From Acidobacteriota bacterium (GTDB lineage: Bacteria; Acidobacteriota; Terriglobia; Terriglobales; Acidobacteriaceae), in contig JACPYL010000015.1 in NCBI GenBank assembly GCA_016196065.1, positions 62,001 through 126,000 on the forward strand: a stretch of DNA of 64,000 nucleotides, written 5' to 3'. Made by a program: the position numbers and the translations under genes. Position 1 is the stretch's first letter. Every line of letters begins with the position of its first letter. This document shows, one piece after another, positions 8,735 to 17,844 of this stretch. Under the pieces are notes generated by a model. It saw only the letters and a program-made list of their open reading frames with translations. It did no database searches and was not told the origin of the DNA.

Positions 8735-10204
8735 TCAATACGGGGCCTTTTCTGCAGGATGGGGCACAAAGAGAACCGCCTGCGAATCCGTGTATTCGGC
8801 ATGCCACCCAGGGTCCAGGAATAGTCCTTGGGCAAGCGCGCTGGAGGGGGGTACAAGGATAGATTGTATTCCCGACTGTTCCAGAACCTGCCTCCAACCC
8901 GTTTGTAATTGGATCGTTTGCTGGAACTGATGAAGTATGGCATCACCGTAAAGATCCGCCCGGCCGTCCACAAAAACGCGATATTCGGGGTAGAGCCTGG
9001 CGACGGCGTAGCCTCCCCAGTCGTAGTAAATGAACAATCGGCTCGGCTGTGGGTGCGAGTGCAGGAAGTCGATGGCTCGGGTCGGGAACATTTCGGCCTC
9101 AGTCTGCGATTGCCGTCGGACCAGATCAAGGCAACGTGTCATCGCGAATCCAGCCATCAACACCAGGATGCTGACCCGGAAGGCGAGTTGAAGTCGAGGA
9201 GACCCAGTGGTCCGGCGGGATGACCCGACTGACCGGGCGGAAGCCACTTCCGAAAGCGCCACGGCGATCACCGGAGTCGCCAGCAATACGAAGATGGGAA
9301 TATGGCGCACCGCGTCGAGGGAAGCCAGAAATGTCATCAAGAGCGGGAAGAGCAACCGTGATTTCGGCCGGGACGAAAGTGTCCGCAACGCGATCAGCAG
9401 CGCAGTCCATATCAGGAACACTGGAAGGTAGCGCAGTTGGTGGAAGTCGGGAGGGAACCACTCGACAATGAAGGACCGCATCCCGGCAGACCGAAGAACC
9501 TGTAGCGGGTATCGATAAAGTTCTGCACCGCTGGGATTCAGAGGAATCAGGGCTAGACAAGCGACGAACGCAAGTGCAAGACGCCCGATCTGAGATCGAA
9601 CTTCTTGCCATCCAGTTTCGCCAAGTGCGGATTCGCTGATCATGCCGATGATGTACGCGAGGATCAATGCGGGACCAAGCGCGAATCCGGCATGCAGGTT
9701 CAGCCAAAGCACAAAAAGTGGTGGTATCCAAAGCAGCAAACGCGGGTGGTCTTGTCCTCGTTCCAGAAGCCAGAGCAGCAAACTGGCAAACAAGAACGTG
9801 AACATCTGTGGCCGCACACCCCACGCAGGCGCAGCCGCCAAGGCGCCGAGGGCAACGGCTGCGGCTGCCCAGTGCGGCTTAGCGCGGCATCGCCAATAAA
9901 GAATCAGGAACCCTGCCGTCGTAACCATCGCGGCAAAGAGGATCAGTCCAGCCGTGCCGAGATATTTCGAGATTCCATAGAACACTACCTCGGAGACCCA
10001 CTCATGCGCGACCCATGGACTGCCCGCGCGCGTGAACGAGAACGAATCGGTATGTGGGATATGACCGGTTTGCACGATCCACTCGCCGGTACGGATGTGC
10101 CACCACAGATCCGGATCAACTGCGTTGCGCGCCGTCATCGCGAGCAGACCGAAGAGCAGGATGCCTGCAAACGTCCGGGCGCGGTCTAATCGTGGAATCT
10201 TCAT
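8735..10204 (-). CDS. Polytopic membrane protein, glycosyltransferase-like
   Basis: This 489-residue protein has about ten hydrophobic segments. An early DPDLWWHIRTGEWIVQTG motif and a C-terminal extracytoplasmic part (YYDWGGYAVARLYPEYRVFVDGR) resemble large membrane proteins often annotated near GT39/GT-C enzymes in soil bacteria. I do not recognise a specific activity. It is transcribed towards the Tad operon and diverges from the GT87 gene with only about 48 bp between starts, so the two probably share a promoter region. Confidence 0.7.
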   Translation of the reverse strand: MKIPRLDRARTFAGILLFGLLAMTARNAVDPDLWWHIRTGEWIVQTGHIPHTDSFSFTRAGSPWVAHEWVSEVVFYGISKYLGTAGLILFAAMVTTAGFLILYWRCRAKPHWAAAAVALGALAAAPAWGVRPQMFTFLFASLLLWLLERGQDHPRLLLWIPPLFVLWLNLHAGFALGPALILAYIIGMISESALGETGWQEVRSQIGRLALAFVACLALIPLNPSGAELYRYPLQVLRSAGMRSFIVEWFPPDFHQLRYLPVFLIWTALLIALRTLSSRPKSRLLFPLLMTFLASLDAVRHIPIFVLLATPVIAVALSEVASARSVGSSRRTTGSPRLQLAFRVSILVLMAGFAMTRCLDLVRRQSQTEAEMFPTRAIDFLHSHPQPSRLFIYYDWGGYAVARLYPEYRVFVDGRADLYGDAILHQFQQTIQLQTGWRQVLEQSGIQSILVPPSSALAQGLFLDPGWHAEYTDSQAVLFVPHPAEKAPY

Positions 10205-10252
10205 TTCGAAATCTGCAGGCGATTATAGAATCAAGCGGCCTGCACACAGTCT

Positions 10253-11473
10253 ATGGGCTGGAATCGATTGAGTCGTCGTAAAGAATTCGTCGCCGGAATT
10301 TTCCTGCTGGCGATGGCCGTCAGCCATCTCGTCATGGCAGCGAAGCTGACGCCTTATCTCAGGAACGGCTATCCGAATTTTGCCAGCTTTTATACCGCGG
10401 GCACGATGGTGCGGACTGGCCAGGCCACCGCACTTTACGACTTACCGGCGCAGTACGAGATGCAAAAGCAATTTGCGCCCAACGTTTCGATACGTCAGGC
10501 TGCACTGCCGTATATTCATCCTCCCTTTGAGGCGCTGCTGTTTGCGCCGCTGACGCTGCTTCCATACTGGCCGTCTTATCTATTGTGGACGGCACTGAAC
10601 CTGGTTTTGCTGGCGGTCAGCCTGTTGATTTTGAGGAGTGGCCCGGGACTAAAAGGAGTGTCGCCGATTTTTCTCGCACTGGCCGCTGCGGGGTTTTATC
10701 CGGCTGTTACTTCGTTGATTCAGGGGCAGGACTGCATTCTCTTGTTATTTCTGTTCGTGCTCGCGGTCGTGGCTCTGGAAAAAAGATGGGACACTGCAGC
10801 TGGATTGCTTCTGGCTGGCGGCATGTTTCGCTTCCAACTCGTGTTGCCCGTGATCCTGTTACTGGCGATTCGGCGATGGAGAATTTTGCTCGGGTTTGTT
10901 CCGATGTCCGTTTTGCTTGGTGTTCTGTCCCTTGGCATGGTGGGATGGACGGGTGTAACCGGCTACCTCCATTTCCTTATCAACATGGAGAAGGGCGGGG
11001 CGGGCGGCAGCATCGTGCCTTCGGGGATGCCCAACTTGCGCGGCCTGCTGGCGGGACTACCCGGTGTGTCGGCAGACTCCAGTCCGATATTCGTAGCAAC
11101 TATGTTGTGTTCCGTTGCGGTGATGGGGATCGCGGGATATTGCATTCGCTTCCAGAAATATTCCCTCCGTTTCACATTCACGCTGGCAACCGTAGCGGCT
11201 CTTCTGGTCAGCTATCACTCACTGACCTACGATCTGAGCCTTCTGTTTCCAGCCATCCTCCTGCTTTTCGCGGATGGTGAGCACGCGACTAAGAGATCCG
11301 GGCAAATCGACATCCTGCTTCTGCTGTTGCTGTACGCTCTTCCTCGCTTTGAGTTGGTTGGGGCCTGGTTGAGCCCTTTCGTCTGGTTCGCTGCGTTTCT
11401 GTTCTGGCTATTCCGGAAGGGTAATCTCTCCGGCCAACTTACGGAGCACGCAACCGGAACGCAGGCGTTGTAG
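10253..11473 (+). CDS. GT87-family (DUF2029) membrane glycosyltransferase-like protein
   Basis: This 406-residue polytopic protein carries the N-terminal signature NFASFYTAGTMVRTGQATALYDLPAQ, typical of GT87/DUF2029 proteins (polyprenyl-phosphate-mannose-dependent alpha-mannosyltransferase relatives). The protein is largely hydrophobic, with many transmembrane segments. It is followed after 22 bp by a second protein of the same type, which suggests a tandem pair acting on a shared lipid-linked glycan. The substrate cannot be read from sequence. Confidence 0.78.
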   Translation: MGWNRLSRRKEFVAGIFLLAMAVSHLVMAAKLTPYLRNGYPNFASFYTAGTMVRTGQATALYDLPAQYEMQKQFAPNVSIRQAALPYIHPPFEALLFAPLTLLPYWPSYLLWTALNLVLLAVSLLILRSGPGLKGVSPIFLALAAAGFYPAVTSLIQGQDCILLLFLFVLAVVALEKRWDTAAGLLLAGGMFRFQLVLPVILLLAIRRWRILLGFVPMSVLLGVLSLGMVGWTGVTGYLHFLINMEKGGAGGSIVPSGMPNLRGLLAGLPGVSADSSPIFVATMLCSVAVMGIAGYCIRFQKYSLRFTFTLATVAALLVSYHSLTYDLSLLFPAILLLFADGEHATKRSGQIDILLLLLLYALPRFELVGAWLSPFVWFAAFLFWLFRKGNLSGQLTEHATGTQAL

Positions 11474-11495
11474 TATCCAAAGTGTTCTCGAATCG

Positions 11496-12803
11496 ATGCG
11501 GGAAAATTCCATTCTGCGCGGCCCTTGGTGGCTCATTCCGGTGTCAGTAGTCTGTCTGGCTGGAATGTGGCTGTATGCGGAACGCGTGTTGATCGCTCAC
11601 CAGGTGAGCGACGCTGCCGAACACGGACGGCCTCGCGGGAATCTGTCCGATCTTTACCCGCGCTGGCTGGGCGCGCGCGAACTGCTATTGCACGGACGCG
11701 ATCCCTATAGTCCCGAAGTGACGCGCGAGATTCAGGCGGGATACTACGGCCGCCCCATCGATCCCTCCCGTCCAGAAGATCCAAAAGACAAGCAGGCGTT
11801 TGCCTATCCGGTTTATATCGTTTTCTACCTCGCGCCAACTGTGCATCTGCCGTTCGAGATTGTGCGGGAAAGTTTTTTCTGGACCTTGCTGATCCTGACT
11901 GTGGGCAGCGTGTTGATCTGGCTGCGAATCCTGCGGTGGCAATTGTCGATGTCTATGCAAGGCGTGGTTGTGATCTTGACCCTGGGCAGCATGGTCGTCT
12001 TGCAAGCACTCAAACTGCAACAGATGACGTTGTTGGTGGCTGCCCTGCTGGCGATTGCCTTCGCGGTTTTGAAAAGGGGCTACCCGGTGGCGGCGGGTAT
12101 CTTGCTCGCCCTCGCGACCGTCAAGCCTCAATTGATCTGCGTTTTATTATTTTGGATGACAATCTGGACGATTGGCGACTGGAAACGTCGTTACCGCTGG
12201 ATCGTGTCGCTCGTGCTGACTATGACTGTGCTGTGCGTCGCGGGCGAAATATGGCTCCCGCACTGGATTCCCCGTTTCTGGCAAGCGGCGCGTGACTATC
12301 AGCTCTATACCGATGCCGTCCCTGCGCTCGACAAGTTGCTCCTGTATCCATGGAGCCGTTTCGTCGAGCTGGCCGCTGCAACCGGTGCCGGACTTGCGTT
12401 CTGGCGGTGGCGCAGCGTGACAGCGGATTCTGAAAAATTCACGGTCTGCATGTGCCTGGCTTTGGCTACGACTCTGCTGCTTGTGCCGAGCTACGCGCTC
12501 TACAACCAGGTACTGCTGATCCCCGCGATTCTCTTGATCGTCCGAGACCGTTTACGTATCTGGAAGATGGGAATGGCGGGCAAGGTATTCCTGTTCGCGG
12601 TATCTCTGTTGCTGACCTGGCCCTGGCTTTCGAGTACCGTTCTGGCCGGTTTATCGTTTGTCCTGCCAACCGACGTCATTCAGAAGGCATGGGCGGTTCC
12701 GGGCTGGACCGCGCTCACGTTACCGGTGGCAGTGGCGGCCCTGATGCTGGTAGTTGCACATCGGGGATCATCCTCTGCCTCCAGAAAGCCCGTCCCAGCG
12801 TAG
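11496..12803 (+). CDS. GT87-family (DUF2029) membrane glycosyltransferase-like protein
   Basis: This is a 435-residue polytopic protein. The extracytoplasmic loop after helix 1 contains DLYPRWLGARELLLHGRDPYSPEV, the region that defines GT87-like proteins. A block of about ten hydrophobic helices follows. It is distantly similar in layout to the gene just upstream, so duplication and divergence is likely. The two genes probably form one transcript. Confidence 0.76.
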   Translation: MRENSILRGPWWLIPVSVVCLAGMWLYAERVLIAHQVSDAAEHGRPRGNLSDLYPRWLGARELLLHGRDPYSPEVTREIQAGYYGRPIDPSRPEDPKDKQAFAYPVYIVFYLAPTVHLPFEIVRESFFWTLLILTVGSVLIWLRILRWQLSMSMQGVVVILTLGSMVVLQALKLQQMTLLVAALLAIAFAVLKRGYPVAAGILLALATVKPQLICVLLFWMTIWTIGDWKRRYRWIVSLVLTMTVLCVAGEIWLPHWIPRFWQAARDYQLYTDAVPALDKLLLYPWSRFVELAAATGAGLAFWRWRSVTADSEKFTVCMCLALATTLLLVPSYALYNQVLLIPAILLIVRDRLRIWKMGMAGKVFLFAVSLLLTWPWLSSTVLAGLSFVLPTDVIQKAWAVPGWTALTLPVAVAALMLVVAHRGSSSASRKPVPA

Positions 12804-12859
12804 AATGCTAACGGTCGGGCCTCGGGGGCGGGGACTCGGCTCAGGAGAATTCAGCAGGC

Positions 12860-14515
12860 ATGTCGGTTTCCTCGGTTACGCCGTCGAGTTCAGTGTCGGG
12901 CATTTTCCCGGTCGTGATCTATGTACAGGGGAACGAGCAGCAGACGCTCTCGCTGAATCACACTCCCTACACGGTTGGCCGAAAGGTGGACCGCGATCTC
13001 GTCATTCCCGATCCGCGCGTGTCGCGCGAGCACGCCCACATCGTTGCCGAAAACGGCGAGTTCTTCGTCATCGATCAGGGCAGCAAGCACGGAACCTTCG
13101 TCAACGGCGAACGGGTCGACCGCCGCAAATTGGCGCGTAACGATCGCCTGGAATTCGGCGCTCGTGACATCGCGTACCTGATTTTTCATCCACTGCACGC
13201 GACCTCGAATACTGCGCGCGAATTTCTTAGCCAGATTTCAGGTATCCAGATTGCTCCGGAAGCCAGCGATCTCGAGAAATTGACTCTCTTCCTCGAAGCG
13301 GCGCGTAAGCTCAACACCATCGGTGTGCTGGACGAAATTCTGGTCACGCTGATCGATGCGACCTTACGACTGACGCGCGCGGAACGCGGCTTTATCTTTC
13401 TGCGCGATCCTGACGGAAAACTCATTCTTGCTGCCGGACGAAATTCCAAAGGCGAGCCCCTCCTCGACGACAAAACAATTTCCCGCTCGGTGCTCGAAGA
13501 AGCGTGCGCTTCGAATTCCGAGTACATGGTTACCGATACCAGCCAGATGATGGACATGAAGGAACGGCAAAGCATCGTCGCCTTTGATTTGCGGACTGTG
13601 ATCTGCATGCCGCTCCGCAAGCCGCAAGTGCAGGCGATTCGTTCCGAGCAGCCGGCCAGTGCCGAAGTGATGGGCGCGCTTTATGTCGATTCAAGATTCG
13701 CGGCGCGCGATATCACCAGTGTCAGCCACGACATTTTGCGCGCGATCGCGACAGAAGCCGCGCAGTTGATCGAAAATGCCCGCCTCGTACAGGCCGAGGA
13801 AGCAGGTCGCCGCTATCAGCAGGAACTTTCGATTGCAGCATCGATTCAGCAAGGACTGATGGCTGTAACGATCCCCGAAGTTCCATTTGCGCGTTTAAGT
13901 GGACGCAATCTTTCTTGTAAAGAAATCGGCGGCGACTTCTTCGATGCGGTCAATACACCGAGCGGCCTCGCCGTCGTACTCGCAGACGTGAGCGGCAAGG
14001 GAGTCTCAGCGGCCTTGCTGGCATCGATTCTTCAGGGGATGGTGTACTCCCACTTGATTGCGGGAATGCCGCTGACGGAAATCGTGACCGCGCTCAATCG
14101 CTTCTTCACGAAAAAGCACATTGGCTCGAAGTACGCCACCATGATCATTGCCCGCCTGCGGCATGACGGCGATCTGGAATATGTAAATTGCGGGCACGTC
14201 CCGCCGGTGTGGATCTGCAACAAGGAAGTACTCAGGCCGGGACACGGCAACCTGCCCGTCGGACTTCTTGCTGATGCCGTGTACGAGAGCGATCATTGCC
14301 AGATGCAACCGGGCGATCGCCTGATCCTCGTGACCGACGGCGTCACCGAAGCAGAGAATGCACGCGGCGACATGTTCGACAGCGACCGCCTTGAGGTCGT
14401 AGCAGGGAAGAGTCTGTCGATGGACGACATCTTCTCCGCAGTCGCCGACTTCTGCGGCGGCACTCCCCTCAACGACGACTGCACCGTGATCGAACTCGTC
14501 TACAGCGGCAACTGA
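12860..14515 (+). CDS. FHA-GAF-SpoIIE (RsbU-type) protein phosphatase
   Basis: The 551-residue protein has three clear domains. An FHA domain at about residues 15-110 (YTVGRKVDRD, RVSREHAHIV, GSKHGTFVNG) binds phosphothreonine. A GAF sensor domain covers about 150-310. A C-terminal PP2C/SpoIIE phosphatase (IGGDFFDAV, LADVSGKGVSAALLAS, LVTDGVTEAEN) keeps its metal-binding aspartates. Proteins of this design read a Ser/Thr-kinase signal and dephosphorylate an anti-sigma antagonist or similar partner. No kinase, sigma factor or antagonist is encoded nearby, so the partner is unknown. It stands alone downstream of the GT87 pair. Confidence 0.92.
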   Translation: MSVSSVTPSSSVSGIFPVVIYVQGNEQQTLSLNHTPYTVGRKVDRDLVIPDPRVSREHAHIVAENGEFFVIDQGSKHGTFVNGERVDRRKLARNDRLEFGARDIAYLIFHPLHATSNTAREFLSQISGIQIAPEASDLEKLTLFLEAARKLNTIGVLDEILVTLIDATLRLTRAERGFIFLRDPDGKLILAAGRNSKGEPLLDDKTISRSVLEEACASNSEYMVTDTSQMMDMKERQSIVAFDLRTVICMPLRKPQVQAIRSEQPASAEVMGALYVDSRFAARDITSVSHDILRAIATEAAQLIENARLVQAEEAGRRYQQELSIAASIQQGLMAVTIPEVPFARLSGRNLSCKEIGGDFFDAVNTPSGLAVVLADVSGKGVSAALLASILQGMVYSHLIAGMPLTEIVTALNRFFTKKHIGSKYATMIIARLRHDGDLEYVNCGHVPPVWICNKEVLRPGHGNLPVGLLADAVYESDHCQMQPGDRLILVTDGVTEAENARGDMFDSDRLEVVAGKSLSMDDIFSAVADFCGGTPLNDDCTVIELVYSGN

Positions 14516-14605
14516 TCGGTCGCGTACACCTATATATTGGACGAATTGACGACCAGCTCCAGACGCACAGCAGCCTTTCATGCACTGAGGTCCAAATTGC
14601 ACGGG

Positions 14606-15448
14606 CTACAGCTTTGCGTTCTTGTGAATGTCGACCGTTGACCAGGTTTTGTCGCCGGCGTGACACAGTGTTTCGATGCCGCACTCCGCGCATTTCGGTC
14701 CGCGCGCGACGCAGAGCTTTCGTCCATGCCAGATGATCTGGTGAGAAAATTTCGTCCACCGTTCGCGGGGAATGATCTGCATCAGGTCCTGTTCGATTTT
14801 CGGTGCGTCGGTGTGTTCGGTGAGTTCCAGCCGAATCGAGATCCGAGTGACGTGCGTGTCAACGACGACTCCTTCATTCTTCTTGAACCACGATCCCAGC
14901 ACGACGTTCGCCGTTTTTCGCGCGACTCCGGGAAGCGTGAGCAGTTCGTCCATGGTCTGTGGGACGACTCCGCCGAAATCATTGACAACTTTGCGCGCCG
15001 CTCCAACCACGGACTTCGACTTGTTGCGAAAGAACCCAGTCGAGCGAATGTCGGGCTCGAGATCTTCCGGTTCAAGTGCGGCGAAATGCTGAACGGTAGG
15101 ATATTTTGCGAATAGTCCCGGCGTGACCATGTTCACGCGTACATCGGTACACTGCGCGGAAAGAATCGTCGCCACGACCAGTTCCCATGCGCTGCTGTGC
15201 GTCAACGCGCACTTTACGTCGGGATACATTTGATCCAGTCCGCCGAGGATCGCGCTTAAGCGTGCCGGCGCCAGCGCGTCGTAACCGGGAGTTTTCTTCG
15301 ATGGAGCCTTCGACGGTTTCGACTTCGGCGGGCGAGCGGGTGCGACCGAGCGAGCCGCTGCAAGCTTCGGTCCGGAACCGGTCGCGCGGCGGGTACCTTC
15401 GTGGCGTCCGTTGCGGCTCGGTTGACGCGGAGTCTTTCCGCGGGGCAT
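14606..15448 (-). CDS. nth: Endonuclease III with a basic N-terminal extension
   Basis: From ATG 15448 (AAGGAG just upstream) the product has 280 residues. The helix-hairpin-helix motif LPGVARKTANVVLG carries the catalytic Lys and VVDTHVTRIS carries the catalytic Asp. The [4Fe-4S] loop is C-x6-C-x2-C-x5-C near the C-terminus. The enzyme removes oxidised pyrimidines and nicks abasic sites in base-excision repair. About 70 Arg/Lys/Pro-rich residues precede the normal enzyme and are probably disordered and DNA-contacting. The longer reading frame upstream of 15448 looks non-coding. Confidence 0.95.
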   Translation of the reverse strand: MPRGKTPRQPSRNGRHEGTRRATGSGPKLAAARSVAPARPPKSKPSKAPSKKTPGYDALAPARLSAILGGLDQMYPDVKCALTHSSAWELVVATILSAQCTDVRVNMVTPGLFAKYPTVQHFAALEPEDLEPDIRSTGFFRNKSKSVVGAARKVVNDFGGVVPQTMDELLTLPGVARKTANVVLGSWFKKNEGVVVDTHVTRISIRLELTEHTDAPKIEQDLMQIIPRERWTKFSHQIIWHGRKLCVARGPKCAECGIETLCHAGDKTWSTVDIHKNAKL

Positions 15449-15560
15449 AGAGTCTCCTTGGTGGGGCGGTTTCATGGTAGCAAACGAAACGCACGCGCAC
15501 TTTCGGTAATTGACGACTCCTTGCCAACCTGAGTAGTCTGAAAGCCAAAGGAAATTAAAC

Positions 15561-15785
15561 GTGGCCGTGAAAGTCATACAACTCGGACAAGTTTGGCGCC
15601 AGGATTCCAGCGGCCAGGATTTTCTGGTCACCAAGGTGTACAGCGAAGTGTTCAGCCAGTTCGCGGTGCTGCGTCCAGCGGAAGTCACCGCCCCGGACGC
15701 GCCCACGGTGAAGGTCAAGGTCTCCAAGTCAGGTGAGGGCGTGACCTTGCCGGGTTTCAGCTTTACGCAGGAAGGGGCCTTCTGA
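15561..15785 (+). CDS. Small conserved-looking hypothetical protein
   Basis: This 74-residue protein starts at GTG 15561, with AAAGGA nine bases upstream. It is rich in beta-prone residues, with VIQLGQVWRQDSSGQDFLVTKVY then a PTVKVKVSKSGEGVTLPGFSF stretch, suggesting a small beta-barrel or SH3-like fold. I do not recognise a family. It diverges from nth across a gap of about 110 bp. Confidence 0.6.
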   Translation: MAVKVIQLGQVWRQDSSGQDFLVTKVYSEVFSQFAVLRPAEVTAPDAPTVKVKVSKSGEGVTLPGFSFTQEGAF

Positions 15786-15807
15786 GATCTCCTGGTAAAT
15801 GGGAACT

Positions 15808-15837
15808 GTCATCCCGAGCGAAGCGAGGGATCTGCAG
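15808..15837. repeat. Interspersed intergenic repeat (CCGAGCGAAGCGAGGGATCT type)
   Basis: The stretch around CCCGAGCGAAGCGAGGGATC is a short dispersed repeat known from many soil bacteria; translated on the minus strand it gives the recognisable pseudo-peptide RSLASLGMT. Only one copy is in this window, so its repetitive nature is from general knowledge. It overlaps a longer, less likely start of the DedA frame, which is one reason to place that start at 15862. Confidence 0.5.
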
Positions 15838-15861
15838 TTCGGCTGCTCATCCCCTGATCGC

Positions 15862-16491
15862 ATGACCGAAAGAATCCTCGCCGTCCTTTTTGTCTTCATC
15901 AAATCCATCATTGGAGCCACCGGCTATGCCGGCATCGCCATCCTGATGGGGATCGAGTCTGCCTGCATTCCACTTCCGTCGGAACTGATCATGCCCTTCG
16001 CCGGATATCTGGTGTTCGAAGGCAGCATGAATTTGTTTTGGGTCGCAACCGCGGGCGCGATCGGATGCAACTTGGGCTCGCTGGTGGCATACGAGGTTGG
16101 CCACTACGGCGGTCGCCCCCTTGTCGAGCGCTATGGCCGCTGGATTCTGATGGGCCGCCGCGAACTCGACTGGGCAGACCGCTTCTTCGCGCGTTGGGGA
16201 CATGCGGCGGTATTTGTCGCCCGCCTTCTTCCGGTTATTCGAACGTTTATCGCACTCCCCGCCGGCGTTGCCCGTATGCCGCGCGCAAAGTTTCACATCT
16301 ACACTTTTCTGGGATCATGGCCGTGGTGCTACGCCCTCGCGTATGCGGGCATGAAACTGGGAGCGAACTGGCGTTCCATCGGCAAATACTTTCACCAGAT
16401 GGACGCGGTGATCGGAGTGTTGCTCGTCGTTGGGATCGTCTGGTTTGTGCGATCGCATTGGCGAAATCGGCTCCAAGCCAACGAAGAATGA
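15862..16491 (+). CDS. DedA-family membrane protein
   Basis: This 209-residue membrane protein has the DedA/SNARE-associated signature: MGIESACIPLPSELIMPFAGYL, an internal GSLVAYEVGHYGGRPLVERYGR and the key FFARWGHAAVFVARLLPVIRTFIALPAG block with conserved Arg residues. DedA proteins are linked to undecaprenyl-phosphate or lipid flipping and envelope homeostasis. ATG 15862 is used because the in-frame upstream extension lies in a dispersed repeat. Confidence 0.9.
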   Translation: MTERILAVLFVFIKSIIGATGYAGIAILMGIESACIPLPSELIMPFAGYLVFEGSMNLFWVATAGAIGCNLGSLVAYEVGHYGGRPLVERYGRWILMGRRELDWADRFFARWGHAAVFVARLLPVIRTFIALPAGVARMPRAKFHIYTFLGSWPWCYALAYAGMKLGANWRSIGKYFHQMDAVIGVLLVVGIVWFVRSHWRNRLQANEE

Positions 16492-16502
16492 CAACCCGCC
16501 TT

Positions 16503-16570
16503 TCTCCGTGTCCTCCGCGACCTCTGTGGTCAGGAAAGTCAAAGGCTTTAACCACAGGGGACACGGAGGA
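16503..16570. terminator. Long inverted repeat between convergent genes
   Basis: TCCGTGTCC (16505-16513) and CTGTGGT (16524-16530) pair with ACCACAG (16551-16557) and GGACACGGA (16559-16567), with a small bulge on the left arm. It lies between the converging DedA and NTF2-like genes, so it could end transcription in both directions. The sequence type (CTCCGTGT...CTCTGTGGT) also occurs as a dispersed intergenic repeat in other bacteria (general knowledge). Confidence 0.55.
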
Positions 16571-16576
16571 AACAAA

Positions 16577-16966
16577 TCACTCTTTGCTCGGCCTTGCCAG
16601 CTGTGACGCCACCAACTTCCACTCCCCATTTCGTTTCAGGAGAACGTCCAAGTACACATAACGCACTTGCATCTTCTTGCCCCCACTTCCTCTTCGTCGG
16701 ACTCCGAACCGTTCACTACCGCCATGTCTCCGAACACGCGAATTGTCCTCCCCCGTCGAGACAATCGACGGATAGCGGATTGCGCCCGTCTGGAAATTAT
16801 TGAGGACATCCTGCCTGGTGAAAGCTTGCCCCGATTCGTTGTACTGTACGTAGTCGTCGGCGAAAATCCGGGCCAGTGCTTCGACATCAGCACTGACTAG
16901 CGCTTTGTCGCCTGCAAGGTGCAGGGCGAGGATCTGTTGTTCATCGTCGAAGTCAATCTCGGACAT
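16577..16966 (-). CDS. SnoaL/NTF2-like (DUF4440) protein with two compensating frameshifts
   Basis: From ATG 16966 (GGAGA upstream) the open frame has 129 residues and begins and ends like a DUF4440/SnoaL protein (ALARIFADDYVQYNESG; VLLKRNGEWKLVASQLARP). The middle is non-family (Arg/Gly-rich), while the next frame over the same bases reads the expected IRVFGDMAVVNGSESDEE. Removing one base in the five-C run at 16750-16754 and adding one in the run at 16680-16684 restores a normal protein. This may be sequencing error in homopolymers or a real double shift. The function is an unknown small-molecule-binding cone fold. Confidence 0.75.
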   Translation of the reverse strand: MSEIDFDDEQQILALHLAGDKALVSADVEALARIFADDYVQYNESGQAFTRQDVLNNFQTGAIRYPSIVSTGEDNSRVRRHGGSERFGVRRRGSGGKKMQVRYVYLDVLLKRNGEWKLVASQLARPSKE

Positions 16967-17057
16967 GCATTCTCCAATGGTCATCACCGTGCTATCCGCC
17001 AGTAACTTCCACTTTCTCAGGATAAACGTATAATCTCAGCGTCACGCGGCATACGGC

Positions 17058-17798
17058 ATGGGGTTTTTCAGCTCACTCTTTTATCCATGGGGCTTCTTGC
17101 TTCAGGGACTGGCGATCGTCCACTTCATTCGCCGGCGGCCGGATAACTATTGGTTCTACGTGATCCTGTTTCTCGGTCCAATCGGTGCAGTTGTTTATCT
17201 GTTTGTGGAAGCTCTCCCTGACCTCGGTCTCGTCGGTCAATCCTTCAAGGTCTTTCCGCGTCGCAAGCGCATCAGCCAGCTCGAAGCCATGATTCGCGAC
17301 AATCCTTCGCCCGGAAACTATGAAGAACTCGGCGACCTCTACATGGATGACGGAAAGATCCCGCAGGCACGGGAGGCCTTCAACCGCGCCATCACAACTC
17401 GTTCGGATACGCCGGATCCCTTCTACCGGCGTGGAGTCTGCGCAATGCAGATGGGTGACTATGCCGCTGCGGTTCCTGATCTGGAGAGAGTCACGGCCAA
17501 GCAGGCCGACTACGATTTTCAGCGGGCTGCCGGTTTACTCGCCCACGCCTATGCTCAGACCGGGCAGAAGGAAAAGGCTGAAGCGCTGTTCCGCCAGGTA
17601 ACCGTGACGTCGACGCTGTCCGAAACCTATTTGAACTTTGCCGATCTGTTGGCGTCCGAACAACGCGGAGCCGAAGCACGGGAATGGGCTCAGAAAGTGT
17701 TGGACAAGAAGCCGACGATGCCAAATTATCTGCGGCGGCGGGAGCGGCCCTGGTTCAGGAAGGCGAAAGAAGTACTCAAGAGATTGCCTGCGCAATGA
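17058..17798 (+). CDS. Membrane-anchored TPR protein
   Basis: This 246-residue protein has two N-terminal hydrophobic segments (residues about 5-23 and 35-53), then a cytoplasmic TPR array from about residue 80 (NYEELGDLYMDDGKIPQAREAFNRAI, later ACAMQMGDYAAAVPDLERV). The pattern suggests a membrane-tethered scaffold. The first 55 residues resemble the PLDc_N-type helical pair. No partner gene is adjacent. Confidence 0.8.
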   Translation: MGFFSSLFYPWGFLLQGLAIVHFIRRRPDNYWFYVILFLGPIGAVVYLFVEALPDLGLVGQSFKVFPRRKRISQLEAMIRDNPSPGNYEELGDLYMDDGKIPQAREAFNRAITTRSDTPDPFYRRGVCAMQMGDYAAAVPDLERVTAKQADYDFQRAAGLLAHAYAQTGQKEKAEALFRQVTVTSTLSETYLNFADLLASEQRGAEAREWAQKVLDKKPTMPNYLRRRERPWFRKAKEVLKRLPAQ

Positions 17799-17844
17799 GG
17801 CGCTACCCGCTGTCACTCCGGGCCGCACATCTTGAAGGCCGGCC

